Shown here: one piece after another, positions 8,629 to 17,303 of the stretch
How the letters are laid out: every line of letters starts with the position of its first letter
Position numbering within the stretch: the stretch's first letter is position 1
Origin: UBA1672 sp964352665
GTDB lineage: Bacteria; Pseudomonadota; Alphaproteobacteria; Micavibrionales; Micavibrionaceae
Assembly: GCA_964352665.1 (NCBI GenBank)
Contig: CAYGSJ010000005.1
Location: forward strand, 62,001 to 126,000
DNA: 64,000 nt
Direction: 5' to 3'
Program-made: the position numbers and the translations under genes
The notes under the pieces: generated by a model
Database searches by the model: none
What the model was told of the DNA's origin: nothing
The model's input: the letters and a program-made list of their open reading frames with translations, nothing else

Positions 8629-10308
8629 ATGGCTTCCTATCAATATGTATACGTTATGAATGGTCTGACAAAGGCCTATGGCAACGGTAAAAAAGTTCTT
8701 GAAAATGTAACGCTGAGTTTCTTTCCTGGCGCTAAAATCGGGGTGCTTGGGCCGAATGGTGCCGGTAAATCAACACTGCTAAAAATCATGGCCGGTGTTG
8801 ATAAGGATTTTTTGGGCGAGGCATGGTCGGCCGAAGGTGCGCGCGTTGGCTATCTGGAACAGGAGCCAAAACTGGATGAAAGTAAAACCGTCGGGGAGAA
8901 CGTTATGGAAGCGCTCTCGGATGTGAAAGCCATGGTTGACCGGTTTAACGAGATTGGCGCAGAGATGGCAGAACCGGATGCGGATTTTGATAAACTCTCC
9001 GAAGAAATGGGTGACCTGCAGGAAAAAATAGATGCGGTTGATGGCTGGGAACTTGATCGTACCATCGAGGTCGCCATGGAAGCATTGCGTTGTCCACCTG
9101 CTGATTCATCGGTAAAAAATCTATCCGGTGGTGAGGCGCGTCGTGTGGCTTTGTGTAAACTGCTTCTTGAAAAACCCGACCTGCTTTTACTCGACGAGCC
9201 AACCAACCACCTCGATGCAGAAAGTGTGGCATGGCTACAAAGATTTTTGGGTGACTATGAAGGCGCGGTTGTGATGGTGACGCACGATCGTTATTTCCTT
9301 GATAATGTTACGGGCTGGATTCTGGAAGTAGACCGCGGTAGCGGCATTCCTTACGAGGGTAATTACTCGGCTTATCTTGATGCGAAGGCTAAACGGTTGA
9401 GACAAGAAGAGAGAGAAGAAAACACACGCCAGAAAACTTTGGCGCGGGAAATGGAATGGATGGGGCAATCACCTTCGGCACGTCGTTCGAAATCCAAGGC
9501 GCGTATTAATGCCTACGAAGAGCTGCTCGCCGAAAGCCAGAAAAGTGACATGCGCGATGCGCAAATTGTTATTCCAGTGCCCCCAAGGCTCGGGCATCTG
9601 GTAATCGAGGCACAAAATCTGCGCAAGGGTTTTGGTGATAAATTACTGATTGATAACCTGTCTTTCAGCCTTCCTCCCGGTGGAATTGTCGGCGTAATCG
9701 GTCCGAACGGTGCCGGAAAATCAACGCTGTTCAAGATGATCACAGGGGATGAACAGCCGGATGATGGCTCGTTCAAAGTCGGTGATACCGTAAAATTGGG
9801 CTATGTTGACCAAAGCAGGGATGCCTTAAATGCTGAACATAACGTCTGGGAAGAGATTTCCGGCGGTACCGACGTCATAAAACTGGGTAAAATCGAGATG
9901 CAAAGCAGGGCGTACGTGTCCGCATTTAACTTCCGTGGCCCCGATCAGCAGAAAAAAGTAGGGGATTTATCCGGAGGGCAAAGAAATCGTGTCCATTTGG
10001 CTAAAATGCTGCGAAATGAGGCCAATGTTATCCTTTTGGACGAACCGACCAATGATTTGGATACAGAGACCTTAGCGGCTCTGGAGGAGGCTTTAGAGCG
10101 TTTTCCGGGCTGTGCGGTGGTTATTTCACACGATAGATGGTTTTTAGACCGTTTGGCGACCCATATTCTGGCGTTTGAAGGTGATTCGCAAGTGGTCTGG
10201 TTTGAAGGAAATTATCAGGATTACGAGGCCGACTACAGGCGTCGCATGGGCCATGACGCGGATACCCCCAGACGAATCAAATACAGACCATTGCGTAAGG
10301 CCGGTTAA
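8629..10308 (+). CDS. ettA: Energy-dependent translational throttle protein EttA (ABC-F ATPase)
   Basis: EttA binds the ribosomal E site and gates entry into elongation according to the ATP/ADP ratio. The 559-residue protein has two ABC modules: Walker A G-P-N-G-A-G-K-S at residues 41-48 and again near 358, signatures L-S-G-G-E near 165 and L-S-G-G-Q near 447, and Walker B L-L-L-D-E-P-T-N-H-L-D near 185. The linker between them is Arg/Lys/Glu-rich as in ABC-F proteins, and no membrane spans are present. Length and arm pattern match EttA rather than Uup or YheS. Confidence 0.95.
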   Translation: MASYQYVYVMNGLTKAYGNGKKVLENVTLSFFPGAKIGVLGPNGAGKSTLLKIMAGVDKDFLGEAWSAEGARVGYLEQEPKLDESKTVGENVMEALSDVKAMVDRFNEIGAEMAEPDADFDKLSEEMGDLQEKIDAVDGWELDRTIEVAMEALRCPPADSSVKNLSGGEARRVALCKLLLEKPDLLLLDEPTNHLDAESVAWLQRFLGDYEGAVVMVTHDRYFLDNVTGWILEVDRGSGIPYEGNYSAYLDAKAKRLRQEEREENTRQKTLAREMEWMGQSPSARRSKSKARINAYEELLAESQKSDMRDAQIVIPVPPRLGHLVIEAQNLRKGFGDKLLIDNLSFSLPPGGIVGVIGPNGAGKSTLFKMITGDEQPDDGSFKVGDTVKLGYVDQSRDALNAEHNVWEEISGGTDVIKLGKIEMQSRAYVSAFNFRGPDQQKKVGDLSGGQRNRVHLAKMLRNEANVILLDEPTNDLDTETLAALEEALERFPGCAVVISHDRWFLDRLATHILAFEGDSQVVWFEGNYQDYEADYRRRMGHDADTPRRIKYRPLRKAG

Positions 10309-10393
10309 TTAACATAATACTTTACATATGTTTCAAAATACTATATCAATACGTGCATTAAAAACACGGACTTTATAAAAAAAGGGTTGAGAA

Positions 10394-11095
10394 ATGGGTT
10401 TAAATTTCGAGGCAATCGCAGAGATGTCTGCCGAAGAGCAGCTGCGACAAATTGTTGATCTTAAAGAAAAAAATGAGCAGGAACACAAGATTTTGGAAGG
10501 GAGCGCTGATTATGCGGCAGTTCTTGAACTCCTACATGCTGGTGAGTATGAAGAATTTTTAACAGCTTATGAGAATTTAGCGTCTGAAACCCGCGCCAAG
10601 ATAGATCGGCTATCTAGAGAAAAGAAGGAAATCGAAGCCCTTCCGTTTTATCTCTATGTACACTCAGAGCATCAGGAAGTGCGCGATGCAATGCAGAAAA
10701 CTGTAGATGCCTTTATAGCAAAACATTTCAGTGACCGTCTTGTAGGAGTAGCTCCTGCTCCGGGAGAAGAAGACATGCGTGTTACTGAGATCCAGAATTA
10801 TCACGATCTTTTACATCTATCTACTTTTGGCGGGCATAGGACTGAAAGCAGACCCGATGTTTGGATGCTGGCCTATGAATTTAATGTAAGAAATGGGGAA
10901 GGTTATCAGCCCGCAACTATCTGGAATCCAATAGAAACACTCTATGATATTGGAGCTCTGAAAGTATATGAAAATAACACATACGGGAATAACCTAACGC
11001 CCATAGGTGAAGCCATTCTTGCACGTTTGAACGAGCGTTATGGCGAATCAAAGATTGCACAAAATTTCACAGACCCTGTGTTAAGTCCGGCTTGA
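10394..11095 (+). CDS. Protein of unknown function (233 aa)
   Basis: No family is recognised. The first 110 residues are Glu/Lys-rich and probably form helices or coiled coil; the C-terminal half (I-W-N-P-I-E-T-L-Y-D-I-G-A-L ... L-T-P-I-G-E-A-I-L-A-R-L) looks like a small winged-helix-type fold, which is only an impression. There is no signal peptide or membrane span. The start ATG 10394 follows AAGGGTTGAGAA. It is the last gene before the DotA/TraY-like array, separated from it by about 205 bases with a hairpin. Confidence 0.7.
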   Translation: MGLNFEAIAEMSAEEQLRQIVDLKEKNEQEHKILEGSADYAAVLELLHAGEYEEFLTAYENLASETRAKIDRLSREKKEIEALPFYLYVHSEHQEVRDAMQKTVDAFIAKHFSDRLVGVAPAPGEEDMRVTEIQNYHDLLHLSTFGGHRTESRPDVWMLAYEFNVRNGEGYQPATIWNPIETLYDIGALKVYENNTYGNNLTPIGEAILARLNERYGESKIAQNFTDPVLSPA

Positions 11096-11135
11096 TCCTT
11101 AATAAAATCGGTAAAAACTCTATTTTTTGTGCTGA

Positions 11136-11157
11136 ATACCCCTAAAATCAGGGGTAT
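11136..11157. repeat. Perfect 8-bp inverted repeat
   Basis: ATACCCCT (11136-11143) and AGGGGTAT (11150-11157) pair across a 6-base loop. TATTTTTG follows 7 bases later, so this may act as a weak terminator for the gene at 10394. It could alternatively be an operator upstream of the DotA/TraY-like array. Confidence 0.5.
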
Positions 11158-11284
11158 ATGGCTATTTTTGAGAAACATGACCAAAATGTGACATAAAACT
11201 CGCATTTAATACCAAAATAATGTTATGATTAAGCGTTATTTATCTCTAAGTTATTATAAATATTGAGATAAGGAGTACGTTTAA

Positions 11285-11314
11285 ATGGAGTGGGTATATC
11301 GTGCAGGCTGTTAA
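11285..11314 (+). other. Nine-codon ORF overlapping the start of the first DotA/TraY-like gene
   Basis: AAGGAG (11270-11275) is the best ribosome binding site in the region and sits 9 bases before an ATG at 11285 that encodes only M-E-W-V-Y-R-A-G-C and stops. The large gene starts at GTG 11301 in another frame, inside this ORF. Translation of the mini-ORF could couple to or modulate the GTG start; alternatively GGAG at 11287-11290 directly serves the GTG. Inference only. Confidence 0.3.
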
Positions 11315-14300
11315 AACAAAAGATGTTCTTGCTTATGTGACGATGCCGCGGATTGTTCCTCGTGTGAAAGAGCTATTTTCCTCCGGTTTTTCGTATGTTT
11401 CCTTCTGGATGGCGCATATTTACCTTATGGTACGTCTTTTGCCGCCACACCACCCTTACCTGCTAAAAGAAAACGTCGGACGCTATGGTGTACGTCATGT
11501 TATCGCCGAAGCGTCGCGTAATCTAAAGTTCTCCAGAAACAATATCGACCAGATTCTTGTTTATTTCGGCCTTTTGGGCGGCGTTGTTATGCTGGTTATG
11601 CAATTTGTACTCCTTGTTTATGTTGTTTTTATTTCGCCTGTTATGGCGTTTTCATGGTTTGAAACTGTTAACCCGACACAAGATGTTGCCTTTAACCTGT
11701 TGGACAGGGTTTTCGGGTTGCCGGGAATTTACTGCGATTCAGCAGCAGTGTGCACGGCCTACAGCGCAGACCCTGATGGTGACCTTGTTCCCGGACCGCC
11801 GTTGCCACTCCCTTTTCATGCAGCGCTCCATGATTTGTTCCAATTCTATTCAACGGCATTGATGTCTATTGCGGTTCTAATCGTTCTTTATTTCATCGTT
11901 GTGATTGTTTTTGAAACAGCAACAACAGGTACACCATTTGGTCAGAGGTTCCAGAATGTCTGGGTGCCAATCCGTCTGGTTGTTGCTCTTGGTCTTTTGT
12001 TGCCCGTGAATTACGGTTTGAGTTCAGGTCAGTATATTGTTCTTTACGCGGCCAAGTTCGGTTCAAGTTTTGCAACGGTAGGGTGGAACGAATTTAATGC
12101 CGGTATCAAAAACCATCCCATGTTTATTGTTCAACCCGAAGGACGACCCATCGGGGAAAGATATACGATGCTGGCTATTCCGGAAACGCCGGATATCAGT
12201 TCACTGGTCGAGGCAATGAGCCTTGTTCACGCATGTGCTTTTGCCTACGTGATCAGAGAAGCATCAGGTAAAAACGTCACAGATCCATCGGCAGGCATTA
12301 ACTATCCGGATTATAAAACGACACACACACTTGCGGCTGACGAGCATACGTTCAGGGTTATTCCGTTTCTGGTAAAACAGCCAACGGGGGGTATGGTTGC
12401 AGGTCCTATCACAGGAACACCCATTGTGGGCGATCCTGCACCGCGCCTTTGGGTCCCTGACCGGACGACAGTAGACTACATGGATGCTTTGGGTTTCTAT
12501 TACGGCAACGATATTATTATCCGTTTCGGTGAATATGCATTGAATGACACCGGCGGCCCGCAATACGAGCAGGATATTGGTAACGTAAAACCACTTTGTG
12601 GCGATATTCGCGTTTCGGTAACAGATCTTCGTGATCCAGGTGGAGCGCTTGCCGGCCCTTCACGCGGCGGTGCTGACCAAATGCTTAAAACATATTACGA
12701 CATGGTATTGCAAATGTGGTTTGACGATCTTGAAATGCGTCAATTTGCCAGATCATATGTCATGATCAAAATGGTAACACAGGAAGACGTCTTGCAGGAT
12801 TTCTGTAGTAGTAACGAGACAAGCGGTAATACATTATCCGGTCTCGGAACCGGGTACCCGGGATTCCATTCAACGGCTGCCGATTGTAAAACTATACCAC
12901 CAAGCGCAGACTGGAAGCAGGAAAAAATAAGAGAATATGCAGACGATCTGAAAATTGCAGTAAAAGAGTCATGGGGTAACCACGTCAATAATTCTATATA
13001 TGACAATTTCAACTCAACGATCGCTAGTTATGGATGGGGTGGGGCCGGAGTCTGGTACAGTAAAATTGCAGAAGTGAACGGCGGATGGATGGATGGCGTA
13101 GAGATTATTCCATACATGGATAATTATCCGCTCGTCATGGAAGAAGTGCGGGAACAAAACAAGCAAAACAACGAAAATATAGATCTTAAAACGCAATTTA
13201 CACCCACGGTTGCCGCTGAATCCGGCAATGATTCTTCTGAGCAGTTCAAGCTACAACAATTCATAGCTGTCGCAAATGCTTTGGCGGCGGTTTATTTATA
13301 CTGGAATGGTGATTCCAAAAACTTTGACATGGCAAATAGAACAGACTTCCAGAATATTTTTATGGATGTTCTGAACCGTTTGCTTGGAACGTCAGGTATC
13401 GCTGCAATTCGTACAGCAAACGCACATTTGCATCCGCTTGCACAGTTAACAGCAGTCGGAAAGGGGCTCGTGGACTCAGCAATACGAAACCTTGCCGGTT
13501 CTACAGGCTTTGCATTTTTGGGTGGTATGGCAGGTGCTTTGGAGCATAATAAAACTGCCGCCGCGTCAAATGCAGCAAGTCAGGTCTTATTATCAACAGC
13601 CTTTATGGGGCTGACCGCAGGATTTATCCTTTTCTATATTTTGCCATTTTTGCCGTTCGTTTATTTCTTCTTTGCCCTTGCTTCATGGCTGAAGGCAATT
13701 TTTGAAGCTATGGTAGGCGTGCCGCTTTGGGCTTTGGCGCATTTGCGTATTGATGGAGAAGGGTTGCCGGGGGATGCGGCGCAGAATGGATACTTCCTGA
13801 TATTAGAGATATTCATAAGGCCTATTTTGACCGTCGTGGGTCTTGTGGCTGCCGTGATTATTTTCAGTACACAAGTGCGTATACTGAATTTGATCTGGGA
13901 TCTGGTAACTGTGAACGTTTCCGGTAACTCGGTTGGTCTGGAAATTGGCGCTGGCGACATTTTGGATATGACCGCACCTATTTCAGGGACTGCAACATCG
14001 GATACTCGTTATCAGCGTGGTATCGTGGATCAGTTCTTTTTCACAGTCATCTATACGATTGTCTGTTATATGTCTGCTCTTGCATCGTTCAAGTTGATTG
14101 ATAGAATTCCGGACAATATTTTGCGCTGGGCTGGTGCCGGTGTTTCCGCCTTTGGGGATATTAATCAGGATCAAATTGAATCTCTTAACCGCTATGCTGC
14201 TATGGGTGGATTTACCTTCGGTAGTCAGGCGTCAGAAGCCGTTGTTAAGTTAGGTGGCGGTCTTGGTGGCTCACTAGGTGGTGTTGCTAAACAAGCCGTG

Positions 14301-14363
14301 CAGGGTACTGGCGGTGGCGGTGGCCCTAGACCTCCGGGACAAGGTGGAAGTGCAGGGGCTTAA
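11301..14363 (+). CDS. DotA/TraY-like type IV secretion membrane protein, paralog 1
   Basis: The 1020-residue protein has hydrophobic segments near residues 26-47, 80-118, 182-210 and 222-240, a periplasmic-looking region of about 500 residues, a second membrane cluster near 761-857 and a last span near 912-934. The motif T-P-F-G-x-R-F-x-x-x-W-x-P-x-R followed by Q-Y-I-V-L-Y-A-A-K-F-G, and the C-terminal F-x-Y-F-F-F-A-x-x-x-W-x-K-A-I-F-E-A-M-V, are what I recognise as DotA/TraY (Dot/Icm and IncI conjugation) features. The C-terminus is a Gly-rich tail not seen in its two neighbours. The GTG start aligns with the N-termini of the paralogs. It is first of three tandem copies. Confidence 0.75.
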   Translation: MQAVKTKDVLAYVTMPRIVPRVKELFSSGFSYVSFWMAHIYLMVRLLPPHHPYLLKENVGRYGVRHVIAEASRNLKFSRNNIDQILVYFGLLGGVVMLVMQFVLLVYVVFISPVMAFSWFETVNPTQDVAFNLLDRVFGLPGIYCDSAAVCTAYSADPDGDLVPGPPLPLPFHAALHDLFQFYSTALMSIAVLIVLYFIVVIVFETATTGTPFGQRFQNVWVPIRLVVALGLLLPVNYGLSSGQYIVLYAAKFGSSFATVGWNEFNAGIKNHPMFIVQPEGRPIGERYTMLAIPETPDISSLVEAMSLVHACAFAYVIREASGKNVTDPSAGINYPDYKTTHTLAADEHTFRVIPFLVKQPTGGMVAGPITGTPIVGDPAPRLWVPDRTTVDYMDALGFYYGNDIIIRFGEYALNDTGGPQYEQDIGNVKPLCGDIRVSVTDLRDPGGALAGPSRGGADQMLKTYYDMVLQMWFDDLEMRQFARSYVMIKMVTQEDVLQDFCSSNETSGNTLSGLGTGYPGFHSTAADCKTIPPSADWKQEKIREYADDLKIAVKESWGNHVNNSIYDNFNSTIASYGWGGAGVWYSKIAEVNGGWMDGVEIIPYMDNYPLVMEEVREQNKQNNENIDLKTQFTPTVAAESGNDSSEQFKLQQFIAVANALAAVYLYWNGDSKNFDMANRTDFQNIFMDVLNRLLGTSGIAAIRTANAHLHPLAQLTAVGKGLVDSAIRNLAGSTGFAFLGGMAGALEHNKTAAASNAASQVLLSTAFMGLTAGFILFYILPFLPFVYFFFALASWLKAIFEAMVGVPLWALAHLRIDGEGLPGDAAQNGYFLILEIFIRPILTVVGLVAAVIIFSTQVRILNLIWDLVTVNVSGNSVGLEIGAGDILDMTAPISGTATSDTRYQRGIVDQFFFTVIYTIVCYMSALASFKLIDRIPDNILRWAGAGVSAFGDINQDQIESLNRYAAMGGFTFGSQASEAVVKLGGGLGGSLGGVAKQAVQGTGGGGGPRPPGQGGSAGA

Positions 14364-14426
14364 ACTAAGTTAATTGAAAATGAATATTTAAGATACGGGA
14401 AGTAATGAGAGTAGGAAAGAAAAATA

Positions 14427-17285
14427 ATGGTTAGTTCGGTCACAACAAAGAGTGTATTTCGTTATGCCGTTATGCCTGAAATAAAGCCTAGGATGCGGGA
14501 GTTATTCCTGAACGGGTTTCATTACGTTCCATTCTTTCTTGCTATAGTTTATCAGATCGTAGGACTTCTTCCTCGCCACCATGCCTATCTTAATCAACAT
14601 AATATGGGCAAGTATGGTATTCGCCACGTTGTATTTGAAGCCTGGAGAAACATAAGTTTCCGGCTAAAGAATATTGACCAGATTATTCTGTTTTTTGTTG
14701 TCTTGGCGGGCCTGTTTATCTTCTTTATACAGCTGATCTTTCTGGGCGCGTTGATTTTTATGCAGCCCGTTATGGCCATGCCGTCAAACTGGGCTGAGTT
14801 TTTTACACTTAATCACGGGAACTTTTCACCACCATCTCCACCACCATCTCCAAGACAGGATTTGGCGTTCATGATGCTGGATTTGGTCTTTGGTGTTCCT
14901 CATCCGAATCTGGCAAATACAGGTTTCTTTGAATCCTGTGTAAGTACCAGCACTATATGTAAAGACAATTATGGTAATATTCAGGATATTAACCTCGCGG
15001 GAACAGGTGTGCCGCTGCTACAGGCTGCACAATATGGACCTCTTTCATCCGGTGCATACAATATCTTTCCATTCCCTTATCACAGAGGTATGCACGCTTT
15101 GTTTGCTGTGTACAGCCAAGGGCTTCTCGTTATTGCTGTTGCCATCGCCTCTTATTTCATTGCTACGGTTTTGGCAGAAACAGCACAAACAGGAACACCA
15201 TTTGGAAGACGTTTTAACAAAACATGGGCGCCGCTTCGTATTGTTGTCGCTTTTGGTTTGTTAATGCCTTTGACAACAGGACTGAACTCTTCCCAGTACC
15301 TTGTGTTGTATGCTGCAAAATATGGTTCTGCTTTTGCTTCTAATGGCTGGCGATACTTTAACGCAACCTTGACGACAAGTCTTTCAGATGCGTCCGGGCT
15401 TATCTCTACACCAAACGTACCAGATCTTGGAGATCTCGCAGAGTTTATGTATGTGGCAAAGGTCTGCAGAAATGTTTATAACTTTTATACCTTGCAGGAG
15501 CTACAACAAGCAGCCCCTGCCACGGTCACCGTTCCTGCCAATGATCGGGTCTGGCCTTACGCTTTGTTTGAACATTCCGAGCCAACCAATGCCATCCGTC
15601 TTAACGGGTTGCCGGCTATTCTTCTTCTTATTTTTGGTCTTCCCGGGAACGCAAAAAATGTGAAAATCCGCTTTGGTGTCCAGAATGAACAAAAATACGG
15701 CGATGAACATAGCTTCGTTAGCCCGATATGTGGTGAAATCAGTTTGAGTATGCTCGATACGCGCGGCGCTGGGCAGGCAGAGCCAGGTATATATACGATC
15801 CAGATGGCGTATTTCAGACTTATCCTGTTCATGTGGTATGATAATGCGCCCTTCGTAAATATTGACGGGGGATTGCCGGATTATCCACCATCACTTCCCG
15901 GGGCAAATAAACGCGAATTAGAGGTTGCCAATAGGTTAACCGAGGGCATGGATTTTGATGCTTTGAATCAGATTCCTTTGAACTCTGTCTACGTCTCCAA
16001 TTATATGCAAGAAGTGCACACATGGTTTAAGGCGCAGGTCGCTCAGGCTGTTCTTGATCAGGAAGGCTCAAACAGAATTGCTTCTACTGATCCGGACTTA
16101 CCAACCTTAATGGAAAAGGGCTGGGCCGGTGCAGGTATATGGTATAACCGTGTGGCTGAAATGAATGGATCTTTGATTTCTGCGGTTTATTCTGTGCCGA
16201 CAATCAATCTTTATCCGGCGATCATGGAAAAAGTTCTTGAAGTCAAAGTGAAATACGACGCTGATGTAGATCCGGAAAAACGATTTGCGCCGACTTTGGC
16301 CGTTGTAGATGACAGCTCGACAATGCTGGAAGGTAAGGCCGCGAAGGAATTTGCGAATACTCTATACACAGCACAAAGTGAATGGGGTACAGGACGCCCG
16401 TCCAAAGGGGCCTTCACGCAAAACCCATTTCTTGATGCGATTGCATCCATTTTGGGTTTAAACGGCCTTTATGATCTTCGTGATAATGTCGGAACGCATC
16501 CTCTGGCAATGTTGGTTGGTATCGGGCGATCTTTGGTCGAAAGCTCTGTCCGGTCACTTGGTTATGCCGCTATGGCAACGTTCCTTGGTGCAATAGGTGC
16601 AGGACCGGTTGCGAGTGTCGCCGCAAGCTTCTTCGTCTCGGTGGCTATGCTTGGTTTAACGGTTGGCTTTGTCCTCTTCTATGTTGTGCCGTTCCTGCCA
16701 TTTATCTATTTCTTCTTCGCTGTTGGTGGGTGGATTAAAGGTATTTTCGAGGCCATGGTTGGCGCACCACTATGGGCATTGGCGCATATTCGTATTGATG
16801 GGCAAGGGCTGTCTGGTAGCGCTGCCTTAAATGGTTACTTTCTGATTTTCGAGGTGTTCCTAAGGCCGATTCTGATTGTTTTTGGTTTACTGGCAAGTAT
16901 TTCTATTTTCTCTGCGCTTGTTGATACTCTGAACATTATATTCCCTGTGGTAACAGAAAATGTTGGTGGGTACGATCTTGAGGCTGAATTGACAACACCA
17001 GCGGCACAATCAACCGCGCAATATATAAGATCGGCTGTTGATGAATTTTTCTTCACCGTGATTTATGCAATCATTGTCTACCTTATGGGTATGTCTTCAT
17101 TCAAGCTTATCGATACGATACCTAATAACATTTTACGCTGGATCGGCCAGAGTGTTGCAACATTCGGTGATCAGCGTGAAGATCCTGCTGAGGGCTTGGT
17201 TTCAAGAACAGCAATTGGTTCGCAGCAAGCATTGTCGAAAATCGGCGGCGGCTTGCAATCATTAGTAAAATTTGGTGCGGGATAA
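14427..17285 (+). CDS. DotA/TraY-like type IV secretion membrane protein, paralog 2
   Basis: This 952-residue protein shares the whole architecture of the preceding gene: N-terminal G-K-Y-G-I-R-H-V-V-F-E-A-W-R-N and N-I-D-Q-I-I-L-F-F, the T-P-F-G-R-R-F-N-K-T-W-A-P-L-R element, Q-Y-L-V-L-Y-A-A-K-Y-G, the mid-protein G-W-A-G-A-G-I-W-Y-N-R-V-A-E-M-N-G and the C-terminal membrane cluster from about residue 736. The N-terminal periplasmic stretch contains a Pro/Ser repeat (P-P-S-P-P-P-S-P-R). It begins 63 bases after paralog 1 with ATG 14427 preceded by GTAGGAAAG. The central regions diverge strongly from the paralogs, so the three are old duplicates. Confidence 0.75.
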   Translation: MVSSVTTKSVFRYAVMPEIKPRMRELFLNGFHYVPFFLAIVYQIVGLLPRHHAYLNQHNMGKYGIRHVVFEAWRNISFRLKNIDQIILFFVVLAGLFIFFIQLIFLGALIFMQPVMAMPSNWAEFFTLNHGNFSPPSPPPSPRQDLAFMMLDLVFGVPHPNLANTGFFESCVSTSTICKDNYGNIQDINLAGTGVPLLQAAQYGPLSSGAYNIFPFPYHRGMHALFAVYSQGLLVIAVAIASYFIATVLAETAQTGTPFGRRFNKTWAPLRIVVAFGLLMPLTTGLNSSQYLVLYAAKYGSAFASNGWRYFNATLTTSLSDASGLISTPNVPDLGDLAEFMYVAKVCRNVYNFYTLQELQQAAPATVTVPANDRVWPYALFEHSEPTNAIRLNGLPAILLLIFGLPGNAKNVKIRFGVQNEQKYGDEHSFVSPICGEISLSMLDTRGAGQAEPGIYTIQMAYFRLILFMWYDNAPFVNIDGGLPDYPPSLPGANKRELEVANRLTEGMDFDALNQIPLNSVYVSNYMQEVHTWFKAQVAQAVLDQEGSNRIASTDPDLPTLMEKGWAGAGIWYNRVAEMNGSLISAVYSVPTINLYPAIMEKVLEVKVKYDADVDPEKRFAPTLAVVDDSSTMLEGKAAKEFANTLYTAQSEWGTGRPSKGAFTQNPFLDAIASILGLNGLYDLRDNVGTHPLAMLVGIGRSLVESSVRSLGYAAMATFLGAIGAGPVASVAASFFVSVAMLGLTVGFVLFYVVPFLPFIYFFFAVGGWIKGIFEAMVGAPLWALAHIRIDGQGLSGSAALNGYFLIFEVFLRPILIVFGLLASISIFSALVDTLNIIFPVVTENVGGYDLEAELTTPAAQSTAQYIRSAVDEFFFTVIYAIIVYLMGMSSFKLIDTIPNNILRWIGQSVATFGDQREDPAEGLVSRTAIGSQQALSKIGGGLQSLVKFGAG

Positions 17286-17303
17286 TTTTAACCAAGATAG
17301 ATT

